Shown piece after piece: positions 47,497-59,227 of a DNA stretch of 64,000 nt. A model generated the notes under the pieces. It ran no database searches and was not told the origin of the DNA. It worked only from the letters and a program-made list of their open reading frames with translations. This DNA comes from Aestuariibacter sp. GS-14 (lineage in GTDB: Bacteria > Pseudomonadota > Gammaproteobacteria > Enterobacterales > Alteromonadaceae), in the NCBI RefSeq assembly GCF_006494365.1, contig NZ_VHIP01000008.1:1-64000 (forward strand). Direction: 5' to 3'. The number at the start of each line of letters is the position of its first letter. Position 1 is the stretch's first letter. The position numbers and the translations under genes are program-made.

Positions 47497-47540
47497 GGTG
47501 GCTGGCTATCATTGGGCATGGGCCAGTCACCTCTTTTACT
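47497..47540 (+). terminator. Possible terminator after prpF
   Basis: Ten-base arms GGTGGCTGGC (47497-47506) and GCCAGTCACC (47522-47531), paired with one G-U, are followed by TCTTTTACT. The 15-base loop and short T run make it weak. Confidence 0.45.
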
Positions 47541-47611
47541 GGTATTCATATCAAAATAGATGCACACTGTTTGGTCAGGGATTCTGATATAAACTGGTCG
47601 AGAAGGATTAT

Positions 47612-48043
47612 ATGGTTCGACGATTTAGCATGCATGGCTCGCTGGATGTACACGTTGAAAGCCGCGTACTGGTGTTATCGGGAAGTGGCCCGTGGAACAG
47701 CGAATCCTTGCAGTTAACCGATGCATCGATTATGCAACAGGTTAAAGCACTTTACGGCAGCCCCTGGGGCGTACTCGGCTTGTTTTCCGGGGAAGCCGTG
47801 TATGTTCCCGAAGCCATTCAAACACTACAAAAGCAGGTTAGTCAGGAATTAAAGCTGGGCCGGGTTGCCACAGCGGTTGTACTGAACAACGTGCAGGCAC
47901 CTCGATTATCCCAGTATCAGTTTGAGCTCATCTATAGCAGCTGCGGACACGCTTTAGAATTTTTCGATGACGAAGCAATTGCCAGGCGCTGGCTACAGGC
48001 ACAAATTGCCGCTGCTCAATCTGATGCCCGTTTTCAGGCATAA
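47612..48043 (+). CDS. Uncharacterised protein, possible STAS/SpoIIAA-like fold
   Basis: A 143-residue soluble protein. The alternation of strands and helices (VESRVLVLSGSGPWNSES, WGVLGLFSGEAVYVPEAIQTLQ, TAVVLNNVQAPRLSQYQFELIY, LEFFDDEAIARRWLQAQ) resembles STAS or SpoIIAA-like proteins, and the C-terminal ARRWL helix parallels the one at 27431-27826. The family call is inference. AAGGAT lies before the ATG. It sits alone between the prp operon and the inverted-repeat element. Confidence 0.6.
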   Translation: MVRRFSMHGSLDVHVESRVLVLSGSGPWNSESLQLTDASIMQQVKALYGSPWGVLGLFSGEAVYVPEAIQTLQKQVSQELKLGRVATAVVLNNVQAPRLSQYQFELIYSSCGHALEFFDDEAIARRWLQAQIAAAQSDARFQA

Positions 48044-48101
48044 CATGTAAAGTACTTTGGCCAAACGATGACTGAACTTGTCAGGTACAATAGTCTTCCC
48101 T

Positions 48102-48367
48102 AGGGCGTGTTGATCTTTGCTGTATGATTTTGCAGCAGTCTGTGCGACGTTTATACAATGAAGCGCAAGTGAAGTGTAGTCATCTACATGAACTTGGGCT
48201 GAAGCAGTAGAAATGTTACACAGGCGCTGCCCGAAGGGTTCGCTCTAGGTGTCCACCGCTCTTTGTTGCATGCTCTTGATGCAGAACCACTGCGCCTGCG
48301 AACATGCGCCGCGATCGCTGAACACCTAGAACGAACAAAATTAATACAGCAAAGATCAACACGCCCT
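48102..48367. mobile_element. 266-bp non-coding element with 24-bp perfect terminal inverted repeats (MITE-like)
   Basis: The element begins AGGGCGTGTTGATCTTTGC at 48102 and ends with its reverse complement at 48367. The perfect terminal repeats cover 48102-48125 and 48344-48367. Inside, further complementary words occur (CAGGCGC with GCGCCTG; TCTAGGTGT with ACACCTAGA), so the transcript could fold into long stems. No frame encodes a transposase; the only frame above 60 codons is antisense junk. The left base T before AGGG, and CCCTA at the other copy, hint at a TA target. A second right end is at 1-74. It ends 51 bp before the next start codon. Confidence 0.85.
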
Positions 48368-48417
48368 TGGCTCATCATGCACTATACTCATTATATTAGA
48401 GTGTGTTCGGGATAAAT

Positions 48418-49296
48418 ATGTATAAATGGCCTGTTCGATTGTGTTGGTGTATCGTATGTGTATGCAGTAATGCGAATGCAGCACAAATACTGCGGGCCCC
48501 CACCTTTACCACCTCTCACGCCATTATTGACTATTTCTACGAACAACTGGACTTAGCGGTTGAAGCCACCCAGGAAGACTTCGGCGAACTAAAAGTGGTG
48601 CGGGTTGCTATACCGGTTGAGGAAGAACGCCAGTTACGCAATCTCAATGAAGATATTGCCGACATCGCCTGGGCGACTTGTTCCCGCGAGCGGAATGAAT
48701 TATACACCCCGGTTGCTATACCCTTTTCTGCCGGGTTATTTGGGATCCGATTGGCGGTAGTACGTGAAAGTGATCAGACTATTTCCCGCGTTGATTCACT
48801 CCCATCCTTGCGGTCGCTGGTAGCCGTGCAATCCTCGAAGTGGCATGATTTTATAGTACTTCAGCAAAATGGTTTAACGGTTCTCGCTTCCGATCGCTTT
48901 TCTGCTTATCGCGCTGTTGAGCGGGGTCTGGCCGATTTCTACCCCAGGGGCGTCGCCGAGATTACCGAAGAAATGGCCGCGGCCAATGTTCCGCAACTAG
49001 CCATTGCCCCTAACTTTGCCTTGCGCTATCCGGTGTTTTTTATTGTCTATGTAAAAAAAGACAATGCCTTGTTGGCCAAGCGATTAACGACTGGCTTTGA
49101 ACGAACCATAAACTCCGGGCAGTATAAGGCGCTGTTACACGAAAAAGCCTGGTTTCAGGAAGCCATGCAATTACTTCAACACCGGCAGTTTGTTGATCTG
49201 GAAAATCATCAGGTTGATGATAAGTGTATGCAAGCCGGGAAGTATATTCCCGACTTATTAGGTGTGGTTAAATCTAGTAGCGATAAGCCAGGCTGA
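48418..49296 (+). CDS. Periplasmic substrate-binding-like protein
   Basis: A 292-residue exported protein with signal peptide (RLCWCIVCVCSNANAAQ). The mature part resembles the type 3 solute-binding/transglycosylase-associated fold: VVRVAIPVEEERQLRNL, IAWATCSRERNELYTPVAIPF, LRSLVAVQSSKWHDFIVLQQNG, then RAVERGLADFYPRGVAEI. Such proteins occur as free ligand sensors in Alteromonadales. No transporter genes are adjacent, so a sensory or orphan role is plausible. A GTG at 48403 could add five residues. The ATG at 48418 follows CGGGATAA. Its promoter region abuts the inverted-repeat element. Confidence 0.75.
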   Translation: MYKWPVRLCWCIVCVCSNANAAQILRAPTFTTSHAIIDYFYEQLDLAVEATQEDFGELKVVRVAIPVEEERQLRNLNEDIADIAWATCSRERNELYTPVAIPFSAGLFGIRLAVVRESDQTISRVDSLPSLRSLVAVQSSKWHDFIVLQQNGLTVLASDRFSAYRAVERGLADFYPRGVAEITEEMAAANVPQLAIAPNFALRYPVFFIVYVKKDNALLAKRLTTGFERTINSGQYKALLHEKAWFQEAMQLLQHRQFVDLENHQVDDKCMQAGKYIPDLLGVVKSSSDKPG

Positions 49297-49720
49297 TAAA
49301 CGGAAAGCTATCGCCGTCCGGGGAGTAATTATAGGTTGCGCCTAGCACAAAACCGGATTTGCCCTGTCCACTGAAGTAGATTTTCGCGCCGATAGAACCA
49401 CCCAGCTTTCGGTCGTATTCAATGTAGCCGGTCCCATCATCTACAGAGTCGATTTCCATGATGCCGCCGTACAAACCCAGCGCAAAATGACGATTCAGAA
49501 AGTAATTAGCCCCTACCCCGGCCCCCACGCTGTACTCCTCTTTCGAAGGGTCGTCTAACATGCCGGTGGCCACATACACTTCAAGTGATTTGATGGGGGT
49601 AGGCATGCCCACCTGAGCCCCAAATCCGCCGTACTCAATACCTGCGCCAGTTTCAAAGTACGGCTGCTGTTTCGCAACGACCAGTGTTGGCAACAGGGCC
49701 AGTAACATCCATGCTTTCAT
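49274..49720 (-). CDS. Small outer-membrane beta-barrel-like protein
   Basis: A 148-residue exported protein: signal peptide MKAWMLLALLPTLVVAKQ, then alternating glycine/aromatic strands (FETGAGIEYGGFGAQVGMP, YSVGAGVGANYFLNRHFALGLYGGI, FVLGATYNYSPDG) and a C-terminal SLAYRY. The final aromatic is typical of outer-membrane barrels. The frame is open to 49792, but AAGGA five bases before the ATG at 49720 and the signal peptide fix the start. Function unknown. It overlaps the convergent binding-protein gene by 23 bp and follows arcB on the same strand. Confidence 0.8.
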   Translation of the reverse strand: MKAWMLLALLPTLVVAKQQPYFETGAGIEYGGFGAQVGMPTPIKSLEVYVATGMLDDPSKEEYSVGAGVGANYFLNRHFALGLYGGIMEIDSVDDGTGYIEYDRKLGGSIGAKIYFSGQGKSGFVLGATYNYSPDGDSFPFISLAYRY

Positions 49721-49781
49721 TGTGTTCCTTTTCGCTTGAATAATAACAACGACTACGTGTTCCATATGATTAAAAGGCGCA

Positions 49782-52145
49782 TTAATCATCAATCATCTGT
49801 TCGTTTAACCAATTGTGCAGAGTATCCATATCCTGTTGCACCGCCATTTGCAGCTCTTCTACCCAGTCATGCACATTCTGCCACCATGCCGGGTGGTCGC
49901 CCTGCTGAATTTGGTTGGCTATACGCTGTACGCGGGCTAAGCCAACCGAGCCGGCTGCGCCTTTAATTTTATGCGCTTGCGCACACACTTCTGATTTTTC
50001 ATCGGCACTTAAGCTCAGTTGCAGAATTTCCATATATTCGGGCATTTTCTCATGGAATACCTTCACGCTGGCGCGCACCATGTCTTCGCCAATGGTATCC
50101 ACTAGCATTTGCAGTAAGTCCATGTCCAGAATATTGGTAAGCTGCTTACTGGTGTCTACTTTAGGTACATCACCTGATTTAGGCAGTGGTGCTCTCTCAG
50201 GTTCAGGCTCGGCAAACAATAGGTTCAACACTTCTATTACCCGGCTTTTCTTCACAGGCTTGGCAATAACGTCGTCCATGCCGTTTTGCAGGTATTCCTC
50301 GCGCTTTTTAATCACGTTTGCAGTAAGCGCCACAATTGGCGTTTGCATTACCAGATCTTCTTCGATCACCGTGGCGGCAACGTCGAAGCCGGTCATGTCT
50401 GGCAGTTGTATGTCCAGCAAAATAAGGTCGTAGGTGGTTTCGCGGATCTTATCAATGGCCTCTTGCCCGGTCATGGCAACATCAACGTGTTGACCAAGCT
50501 TTTCAAGTAAGGCTTTGGCTACCATTACGTTTAATTCAATGTCTTCCACCAGCAGAATGTTCAAACCAGTTACCTGGAGCTGTTCAACCTGCATTGGACG
50601 CTTGGAGATTTGCAGGGGTAACTCAACAGTAAAGCGCGTACCTCTGCCCTGCTTACTCTCTACGCGAATATCGCCTTTCATTAAATCGACCATTTGCTTA
50701 CAAATCGCCAACCCGATGCCAGTGCCGGTTGCAGATTGATGATCCGGGTGATCAACCTGATAATACATGGCAAAGATCTTGTCGATTTCGCTTTCAGGAA
50801 TTCCCACGCCGGTGTCTTCAATCACAAACGTCACCAGCGACACATCATTGTCTGGGCGCGACGCAGATACCGTTAACGTTACATGCCCTTTTTGAGTAAA
50901 TTTCACCGCATTAAACAGGATATTCCAAAGGATCTGGCGCAACCGCGTGCCGTCAACTTCAACCAGCTTTGGCAGAGGGTCATTAATATTGGTGATCAGT
51001 TCCAGCGATTTGTCTGCAGCAAGCAGGCGGATAATAGAACTCAGTTCTTCGGTGAAATCACGCAACGACACGGTTTTCAGCGACAGCTCAAGTTTGTCGC
51101 GCTCCAGCTTGTCCATGTCAATAATGTCATTAAAGATATTCCCCAAGGTTATAGCACTGGCATAAATGGTACTTACCCAACTCCACTGTTCACGGTTCAG
51201 TTCAGTATCCCTTAGCATGCGACTCAGACCAACAATCCCGTTCAGAGGCGTTCTTAACTCGTGGCTGATAGTAGCAATAAAGCGCGTTTTATCATTACTG
51301 GCTTTTGCAGCGGCGTTTTCTGCCTGTTTGCGCTCCGTCATATCACGGCCAAACGCCAGTAGTCCCAGTCGGTTTCCGTCCTGATCAAAAAACGGTACTT
51401 TACGCATTTCAAAGTAACGCCTGCGGCCATCGGCAAAGCGAAGCCAAAGTTCTTCGGTAATACTGGCATTCGCTTCCAGTACTTCGTGATCGCTGGCCAC
51501 CACCTGACGCGCCAGATCTTCTTCATATACGTCGTGCGGTGTAAGACCAAGTAACTGCTTTTCAGTTTTACCTGTCATCTGTTCGGCTATCCGGTTGCAA
51601 CCGGCAAACCGCCCTTCTTCGTTGCGGTAATAAATCAGATCGGGCGAGGCATCGATAATAGAGCGCAACAAGGTGGACAAGCGTCGCGCTTGAGCTTCCT
51701 GCTCTGATTTGTTTTCAATTTCCTTTTCCAGCTCTTTGAATACCGTTTCACGTTCATCCTGAGCATTCTTGCGCTGTTCAATTTCGTGATTGAGCTGACG
51801 AATGTTGTTTTGCAGTTCGCGGTTAAGAAATACGTCTTCTTCACGCAGATGCTCCAGCTGACTCACCACTTCTTTTAAGTTAGTACGCGAGTTTTCCAGT
51901 TGCTTTACCAACTCGCTGAAAAAGTACAGAACCCAGGGCGCAGACAGCATGGTTAAAATAACCGCGCTGATGAAGTCATCGGGCTCCACCGCACTACCCA
52001 GGCTGAGTCGAATAACGTACGAGCCACCTACGGTAAACCCCAGCGTTAAAACCACGAACAATACACTTAACTTTATGGTGCCAAACCGCTGCACAAACTG
52101 CGCAAATCTGATGGCCCATGAATCGTTGGGAGTTTCCTGATGCAT
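49782..52145 (-). CDS. arcB: Aerobic respiration control sensor kinase ArcB
   Basis: A 787-residue tripartite membrane kinase that senses quinone redox state and phosphorylates ArcA. Two N-terminal helices (~24-45, 58-78) flank a short periplasmic loop. A long coiled coil (~80-155), PAS (~160-275), HisKA with His295 (SHELRTPLNGIVG), HATPase (NAVKF, DTGVGI, GTGIGLAICKQ), receiver with Asp578 (LLDIQLPDMTG) and HPt with His725 (QAHKIKGAAGSVG) follow. These sites parallel E. coli His292, Asp576 and His717. The coiled coil lacks the cysteine pair region I would expect to see as in E. coli ArcB. Divergent from gltB, a synteny also seen in E. coli. Confidence 0.95.
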   Translation of the reverse strand: MHQETPNDSWAIRFAQFVQRFGTIKLSVLFVVLTLGFTVGGSYVIRLSLGSAVEPDDFISAVILTMLSAPWVLYFFSELVKQLENSRTNLKEVVSQLEHLREEDVFLNRELQNNIRQLNHEIEQRKNAQDERETVFKELEKEIENKSEQEAQARRLSTLLRSIIDASPDLIYYRNEEGRFAGCNRIAEQMTGKTEKQLLGLTPHDVYEEDLARQVVASDHEVLEANASITEELWLRFADGRRRYFEMRKVPFFDQDGNRLGLLAFGRDMTERKQAENAAAKASNDKTRFIATISHELRTPLNGIVGLSRMLRDTELNREQWSWVSTIYASAITLGNIFNDIIDMDKLERDKLELSLKTVSLRDFTEELSSIIRLLAADKSLELITNINDPLPKLVEVDGTRLRQILWNILFNAVKFTQKGHVTLTVSASRPDNDVSLVTFVIEDTGVGIPESEIDKIFAMYYQVDHPDHQSATGTGIGLAICKQMVDLMKGDIRVESKQGRGTRFTVELPLQISKRPMQVEQLQVTGLNILLVEDIELNVMVAKALLEKLGQHVDVAMTGQEAIDKIRETTYDLILLDIQLPDMTGFDVAATVIEEDLVMQTPIVALTANVIKKREEYLQNGMDDVIAKPVKKSRVIEVLNLLFAEPEPERAPLPKSGDVPKVDTSKQLTNILDMDLLQMLVDTIGEDMVRASVKVFHEKMPEYMEILQLSLSADEKSEVCAQAHKIKGAAGSVGLARVQRIANQIQQGDHPAWWQNVHDWVEELQMAVQQDMDTLHNWLNEQMIDD

Positions 52146-52788
52146 AACAACACTATACCGGTAAAATTTGCAGCCATCCTAACAGACCTTGCCTGACAGG
52201 AAAATAACCAGATTCTGGTTGTAAAAAACGAAAACATTCCAATTTCGATAAAACAGGGTAAAATAGCGCCAATAAAACGTTGATTGCCGTTCGCGCGTCA
52301 AATTTCCCTGCATCCAGCCGCACTGCGTCAACAAACTTAAGATTCAAATACAAGTTTCTCATATGGGTACTTACCCACAATAGATGAGTATTTATGCAAC
52401 TTAAGTTTAATTAGACTTACCGTATCTGCGAATAAAATTGCATCAACTATAAAAAAATAAGCGTTTTTTTAGCGGCAGAAATTAAGCACAAAGTACTGAA
52501 TAAAAACAAAAATAAAGATGGTATACGATTTCTGGTGTGCTATCCCTCACATTCCGATTGATTTTAACCGGCAATGTAGGTATGTTGTACGGCCCGCTAG
52601 GCAATAGTGCATAAAAATGCGGTACACGACTGGTATCCACAATAATAACTAACGACATATCCAGCGCAGACTGATTTTTCATTTATTTTCAGTCATTAGA
52701 CAACGCGTTGTAACGCAGCTGTGAAGCCGACTCTGGTTTGAAAACACAGCGCATACCTTGCCCAGTCAAAGGTTGAAGGAGTTAAGAG
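52146..52788. promoter_or_regulatory. arcB/gltB divergent intergenic region
   Basis: 643 bp, A+T-rich, without a supported gene (a 75-codon minus-strand frame at 52153-52380 has no ribosome site). It holds TGGGTA-CT-TACCCA at 52364-52377, an A/T-only hairpin at 52450-52471 (eight A/T pairs), and the perfect palindrome ACAACGCGTTGT at 52700-52711, which overlaps GCGTT-GT-AACGC at 52705-52716. The length suits complex control of gltBD, as in E. coli. Confidence 0.5.
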
Positions 52789-55700
52789 ATGAGTTTATAT
52801 AATCCCAACGATTCACGGGATAACTGTGGATTCGGTTTGATTGCCCATACTTCCGGTGAAGCCAGTCATACGCTGGTGAGAACGGCTATTGAAGGTCTGG
52901 ATCGCATGCAACACCGCGGCGGTATCGCTGCCGACGGTAAAACAGGCGATGGCTGTGGCTTGCTTTTGCAAAAGCCAGATGCCTTCTTTCAACATGTTGC
53001 AGAACAACATGGCTGGAAGCTCAGCAAGAAATATGCTGTAGGTATGATTTTCCTTAATCAGGACGATACGTTAGCGCAAGCTGCGCGTGATGTATTAAAC
53101 GAAGAGCTGGAAAAGGAAACCCTGTCTGTTGTGGGCTGGCGCAAAGTGCCGGTAAACCATGACGTGCTGGGTGAACTGGCTCTGACTGGCGTGCCGCAAA
53201 TCGAACAAGTATTCGTCAATGCACCTGCAGGCTGGCGTAAGCGCGATCTGGAACGCCGTTTATACATGGTGCGCCGTCGCACTGAAAAACGTCTTGAACA
53301 AGACAAAGAATTCTATGTAGCCTGTTTATCTGGTCTGGTGACCATTTATAAAGGTTTGGTAATGCCACGCGACCTGCCGGCCTTCTATAAGGATCTGGCA
53401 GACGAAAAAATGAAGAGTGCGATCTGCGTATTCCACCAGCGATTTTCAACCAACACATTACCCAAGTGGCCACTGGCCCAACCGTTCCGCTTCCTGGCGC
53501 ACAACGGCGAAATCAACACGATTAAAGGTAACCGTGACTGGGCGTTAGCGCGTACCGGCAAATTTGCCACGCCACTGATTCCGGATCTCAAAGACGCATC
53601 GCCTTACGTGAATACCGAAGGCTCTGACTCGTCGTCGCTGGACAACATGCTGGAATTGTTCCTGGCTGGCGGTATGGATTTATTCCGCGCCATGCGTTTA
53701 TTGGTACCACCTGCGTACCAGAACAATGACACCATGGATCCTAAGCTGCGTGCATTCTATGAATTTAACTCTATGCACATGGAGCCGTGGGATGGCCCGG
53801 CCGGTATCGTAATGACCAACGGCCGTCATGTAGCCTGTAACCTGGATCGCAACGGCTTGCGTCCGGCGCGTTATGTGGTAACCAAAAACGGCTTTATTAC
53901 GCTGGCGTCTGAAATTGGCATTTGGGATTACCAGCCTGAAGACGTAATCGAGAAAGGCCGCGTTGGCCCGGGTGAAATGCTGGCAGTGGATACCTACACA
54001 GGTAAAATCTGGCGTTCAACCGAAATCGACAATGAGCTGAAAGAGCGTCACCCGTACCACGAGTGGCTGGAAAAGCACATCCGTCGCTTAACGCCTATCG
54101 AGAAAATGGACGCGTCACTGATTGGTCAGCGCGTATTCGATGACGATACCATGGCGGTTTACCACAAGCTGTTTAACTACAGCTACGAAGAAATCCATCA
54201 GGTGATTAAAGTACTGGGTAAAGACGGTCAGGAAGCCGTAGGCTCTATGGGCGACGACACCCCAATGGCAGTATTGTCTTCCAAGCACCGTACGCTGTAC
54301 GACTATTTCCGTCAGCAGTTTGCGCAGGTAACTAACCCGCCAATCGATCCATTGCGTGAAAACCACGTTATGTCGCTGGCTACTTGTGTGGGCCGTGAGC
54401 AAAACGTATTTAACGAAACCAGTGGTTACGCTGATCGCGTGTTGTTCTCATCGCCAATCCTGATGTACACCGATTTAAAACAGCTGCGTGAATTTAACCC
54501 GGACAACTACTATTCAGAAAAAGTAGAGTTGCAATACAGTGCGGAAGAAGGCCTTAAAAAGGCCATCGAGCGCATTTGCAATGAAGTGGAATATCTGGTT
54601 AAACAAAAACGTGCTGCATTTGTGATCCTGTCAGATCGCAACATCAAGCCAAACCGTTTGCCGATTCCTGCTGCGATGGCAGTTGGTGCGGTGCACCGTC
54701 GTCTGGTAGACAACCAGCTGCGCTGCGACGCCAACATTGTGGTAGAAACCGCCTCCGCGCGTGATCCACACCACTTCGCAGTACTTATTGGTTTGGGTGC
54801 AACGGCAATTTATCCGTTCCTGGCCTATGAAACTCTTGAGCAGTTATGCGAAAAAGGTGATTTGGATATTACCGCAATGCAAGCTGTGCTGAATTACCGC
54901 AAGGGCATCAACAAAGGTCTGTATAAGATCATGTCCAAAATGGGTATCAGCACCGTGGCCAGCTACCGTAGCTCGAAACTGTTCGAAGCGATTGGTATTA
55001 GCCAGGAAGTCATGGAACTGTGTTTCAAAGGCGTGCCTTCGCGCATTGAAGGCGCCAACTTCGACGATTTCCATCAGGACACCATTAACCTGTCACGCAT
55101 TGCTTGGTTAAAGCGCAAAAAGATTTCGCACGGTGGTTTGTTGAAATACGTACACGATGGCGAATACCACGCGTACAACCCTGATGTAGTTCAAACACTG
55201 CAAAAAGCGGTAGTGTCGGGCAACTACGCCGACTACCAGGTTTATGCGAAACTGGTAAATGAGCGTGCACCCTCACACTTACGGGATTTAATGAAGCTCA
55301 ATCCGGCCAATCAGCCAGTTGACATCAGCGAAGTTGAATCAGCCGAAAGCTTATACCCGCGCTTTGACACCGCCGCGATGTCTATTGGTGCCTTGAGCCC
55401 TGAAGCACACGAGGCGCTGGCGATTGCCATGAACCGGTTAGGCGGGCAGTCTAACTCAGGTGAAGGTGGCGAAGACCCTAAACGCTTTAAGACAGAGAAA
55501 AACTCTAAGATTAAACAGGTTGCATCGGGACGCTTTGGCGTAACACCGCATTACCTGGTTAACGCGAGTGTGATACAGATAAAAGTTGCCCAGGGCGCCA
55601 AGCCTGGTGAAGGTGGTCAGCTGCCTGGCGACAAGGTCAATAAGTATATTGCGCAACTGCGTTTCTCGGTGCCAGGTGTAACCCTGATATCACCACCGCC

Positions 55701-57252
55701 GCATCACGACATATACTCTATTGAAGATTTAGCTCAGTTGATCTTCGACCTGAAACAAGTGAACCCAACCGCACTTATTTCAGTGAAGCTTGTATCTGAG
55801 CCCGGTGTAGGCACCATTGCAACCGGTGTTGCGAAAGCCTATGCCGACCTTATCACCATTTCTGGCTACGATGGCGGCACAGGCGCAAGCCCGCTGACGT
55901 CGGTAAAATATGCCGGAAGTCCGTTTGAGCTGGGTCTGGCGGAAACGCAACAAGCGTTAGTAGAAAACGGTTTGCGCCACAAAGTGCGCGTACAAACCGA
56001 CGGCGGTTTAAAAACCGGTCTTGACGTTATTAAAGCGGCAATTATGGGTGCGGAAAGCTTCGGCTTTGGTACTGGCCCAATGGTTGCCCTCGGCTGTAAA
56101 TACCTGCGTATTTGCCACCTGAACAACTGTGCAACCGGTGTAGCAACTCAGGACGAAAAACTGCGTGCTGAGCACTTTATTGGCTTACCGGACATGGTAA
56201 TGAACTACTTTAAGTTTGTTGCTCAGGAAGTGCGTGAAATCATGGCCAGCATGGGCGTGCGTAAGTTCGACGAACTGATCGGCCGCACTGAACTGCTGTC
56301 ATTGGTTGAAGGTATTACCGCCAAGCAGAATCGTCTGGATTTATCTCCCATTCTGGCGAAGCCAGTTGCGGGTGAACACACGCATCTGTTCTGTTCAGAA
56401 ACCACCAATGCGCCATTGGACAAAGGTGTGCTGAACGCCAAAATGCTGAAAGACGCCAAAGAAGCAGTTATCAAGGGTTGTGGTATTAACCTCAGTTACC
56501 CTATCCGCAACACCGATCGCTCTGTAGGTGCATTACTTTCAGGTGAGATTGCCAAGCACTACGGCAACCACGACATGGAAGAAATGCCAATCACCGTTAC
56601 GTTTAAAGGAACGGCGGGGCAGAGTTTCGGCGTGTGGAACGCTGGCGGTCTGAATATGTATATCGAAGGTGATGCCAACGATTACGTAGGTAAAGGGATG
56701 ACTGGCGGTAAGCTGGTCATTTATCCGCCGCGTAATGTGCAATACAACACCCACGAAAGCGCCATTATGGGTAACACCTGTCTGTACGGTGCAACTGGCG
56801 GCAAGCTGTTTGCAGCGGGCCGTGCCGGTGAGCGTTTTGCAGTTCGTAACTCAGGTGCCATTGCCGTTGTGGAAGGCGTGGGTGACAACGCTTGTGAATA
56901 CATGACCGGTGGTATTGTGGCGGTGCTGGGCCCTGTGGGCGTTAACTTCGGTGCCGGTATGACAGGTGGTTTTGCTTACCTGTATGACGAAGGTGATCTG
57001 GATCGCCGCGTTAACCCTGAGCTGGTAGAGCTATTGTCGATTGACGACAAAGTGATCCTTGCAGAACATCTGCGTGGCTTAATCAACCAGCATTACGAAG
57101 AAACCGGCAGCCAGTTCTCGTTGAGCCTGCTGCATGACTTTGCCAGCACCTTATCGAAGTTCAAACTGGTGAAACCAAAAACCAGCGATGTGAAAAACCT
57201 GTTGGGCCATATTAGTCGTTCCAGCGCTGAATTGCGCATTCAGGCACAATAG
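52789..57252 (+). CDS. gltB: Glutamate synthase (NADPH) large subunit
   Basis: Makes two glutamates from glutamine and 2-oxoglutarate. The 1487-residue chain has a 12-residue propeptide before the catalytic N-terminal Cys13 (DNCGFG). The glutaminase (class II GATase) domain reaches ~430 ([14 protein letters not shown]), the central domain spans ~480-770, the FMN/2-oxoglutarate synthase barrel ~830-1200, and the GXGXG beta-helix ~1250-1450. The 3Fe-4S cysteines are Cys1103, Cys1109 and Cys1114 in [21 protein letters not shown] precedes the ATG. Followed by gltD after 15 bp. Confidence 0.98.
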   Translation: MSLYNPNDSRDNCGFGLIAHTSGEASHTLVRTAIEGLDRMQHRGGIAADGKTGDGCGLLLQKPDAFFQHVAEQHGWKLSKKYAVGMIFLNQDDTLAQAARDVLNEELEKETLSVVGWRKVPVNHDVLGELALTGVPQIEQVFVNAPAGWRKRDLERRLYMVRRRTEKRLEQDKEFYVACLSGLVTIYKGLVMPRDLPAFYKDLADEKMKSAICVFHQRFSTNTLPKWPLAQPFRFLAHNGEINTIKGNRDWALARTGKFATPLIPDLKDASPYVNTEGSDSSSLDNMLELFLAGGMDLFRAMRLLVPPAYQNNDTMDPKLRAFYEFNSMHMEPWDGPAGIVMTNGRHVACNLDRNGLRPARYVVTKNGFITLASEIGIWDYQPEDVIEKGRVGPGEMLAVDTYTGKIWRSTEIDNELKERHPYHEWLEKHIRRLTPIEKMDASLIGQRVFDDDTMAVYHKLFNYSYEEIHQVIKVLGKDGQEAVGSMGDDTPMAVLSSKHRTLYDYFRQQFAQVTNPPIDPLRENHVMSLATCVGREQNVFNETSGYADRVLFSSPILMYTDLKQLREFNPDNYYSEKVELQYSAEEGLKKAIERICNEVEYLVKQKRAAFVILSDRNIKPNRLPIPAAMAVGAVHRRLVDNQLRCDANIVVETASARDPHHFAVLIGLGATAIYPFLAYETLEQLCEKGDLDITAMQAVLNYRKGINKGLYKIMSKMGISTVASYRSSKLFEAIGISQEVMELCFKGVPSRIEGANFDDFHQDTINLSRIAWLKRKKISHGGLLKYVHDGEYHAYNPDVVQTLQKAVVSGNYADYQVYAKLVNERAPSHLRDLMKLNPANQPVDISEVESAESLYPRFDTAAMSIGALSPEAHEALAIAMNRLGGQSNSGEGGEDPKRFKTEKNSKIKQVASGRFGVTPHYLVNASVIQIKVAQGAKPGEGGQLPGDKVNKYIAQLRFSVPGVTLISPPPHHDIYSIEDLAQLIFDLKQVNPTALISVKLVSEPGVGTIATGVAKAYADLITISGYDGGTGASPLTSVKYAGSPFELGLAETQQALVENGLRHKVRVQTDGGLKTGLDVIKAAIMGAESFGFGTGPMVALGCKYLRICHLNNCATGVATQDEKLRAEHFIGLPDMVMNYFKFVAQEVREIMASMGVRKFDELIGRTELLSLVEGITAKQNRLDLSPILAKPVAGEHTHLFCSETTNAPLDKGVLNAKMLKDAKEAVIKGCGINLSYPIRNTDRSVGALLSGEIAKHYGNHDMEEMPITVTFKGTAGQSFGVWNAGGLNMYIEGDANDYVGKGMTGGKLVIYPPRNVQYNTHESAIMGNTCLYGATGGKLFAAGRAGERFAVRNSGAIAVVEGVGDNACEYMTGGIVAVLGPVGVNFGAGMTGGFAYLYDEGDLDRRVNPELVELLSIDDKVILAEHLRGLINQHYEETGSQFSLSLLHDFASTLSKFKLVKPKTSDVKNLLGHISRSSAELRIQAQ

Positions 57253-57255
57253 TGA

Positions 57256-58683
<1,428 letters not shown>

Positions 58684-58709
58684 CACAAACAGCGCCATAC
58701 ATTGTGAAT

Positions 58710-58733
58710 CGGAGCCAAATGGCTCCGTTTTTT
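58710..58733 (+). terminator. Terminator of gltBD
   Basis: A 7-bp stem, CGGAGCC (58710-58716) with GGCTCCG (58721-58727), is followed by six T residues. Confidence 0.92.
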
Positions 58734-58738
58734 ATTGG

Positions 58739-59119
58739 CTATTCTGAGCTTTTACTGCTCTTGATATACATGACTTTCATCATAATCAGTGAAATAAGCA
58801 CCACAATCGACGATATGCCTAACACCGGCGCGAGCGCGTCATCACCCGCAATACCGCCGTACAAACAATACAATCCAATGATAAGTACCGCTGTGCCAGC
58901 CTGATGTAACCAGTACTGCGCCACCGCGAGCTTTGAATCACTATTGGTTAGCCATAATTTATGGATTACCGCGTAAATCATGCTAACAACAAACCCCAGC
59001 AACATAATGTGTGCGTGGGTCACTAACTGCCCGTGATTTTTCGTTGCGGCCATGTGAATACCCAACAGTAATCCCAACAGCGCGTAACCCAAACCGGTTA
59101 ATACATACTTTCTATCCAT
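58739..59119 (-). CDS. Four-helix membrane protein, heme-copper-oxidase-subunit-like
   Basis: A 126-residue inner-membrane protein with four predicted helices. The second helix region HGQLVTHAHIMLLGFVVSMIYAVIHKLW holds three close histidines in the pattern seen in NnrS or CcoN-like oxidase helices, and GYALLGLLLGIHMAATKN precedes it. This hints at heme or copper binding or a role in respiratory assembly, but no family name is certain. AAGGAAAACAC precedes the ATG. It is convergent with gltD and lies downstream of the TonB receptor on the same strand. Confidence 0.8.
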   Translation of the reverse strand: MDRKYVLTGLGYALLGLLLGIHMAATKNHGQLVTHAHIMLLGFVVSMIYAVIHKLWLTNSDSKLAVAQYWLHQAGTAVLIIGLYCLYGGIAGDDALAPVLGISSIVVLISLIMMKVMYIKSSKSSE

Positions 59120-59153
59120 GTGTTTTCCTTTTTATTGTTATTGCTCACAACAA

Positions 59154-59184
59154 AGCCCGAAACACGTTAACTGTGCTCCGGGCT
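59154..59184 (-). terminator. Possible terminator after TonB receptor gene
   Basis: Six-base arms AGCCCG (59154-59159) and CGGGCT (59179-59184) enclose an ACAC/GTG inner pairing around GTTAAC. On the minus strand it is followed by TTGTTGT, a weak U tract. Confidence 0.5.
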
Positions 59185-59227
59185 AACTTTGGTGTGCGGA
59201 TTCAACTACACATGTATAAAAAGTAAT

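Noticed and set aside
48184..48378. A 64-codon minus-strand frame inside the inverted-repeat element as a transposase remnant
   Set aside because: The translation is Ser/Arg/Cys-rich without any transposase motif and runs across the element boundary.
52153..52380. A 75-codon frame in the arcB/gltB gap
   Set aside because: No ribosome site, no recognisable fold, and it lies within likely promoter DNA.
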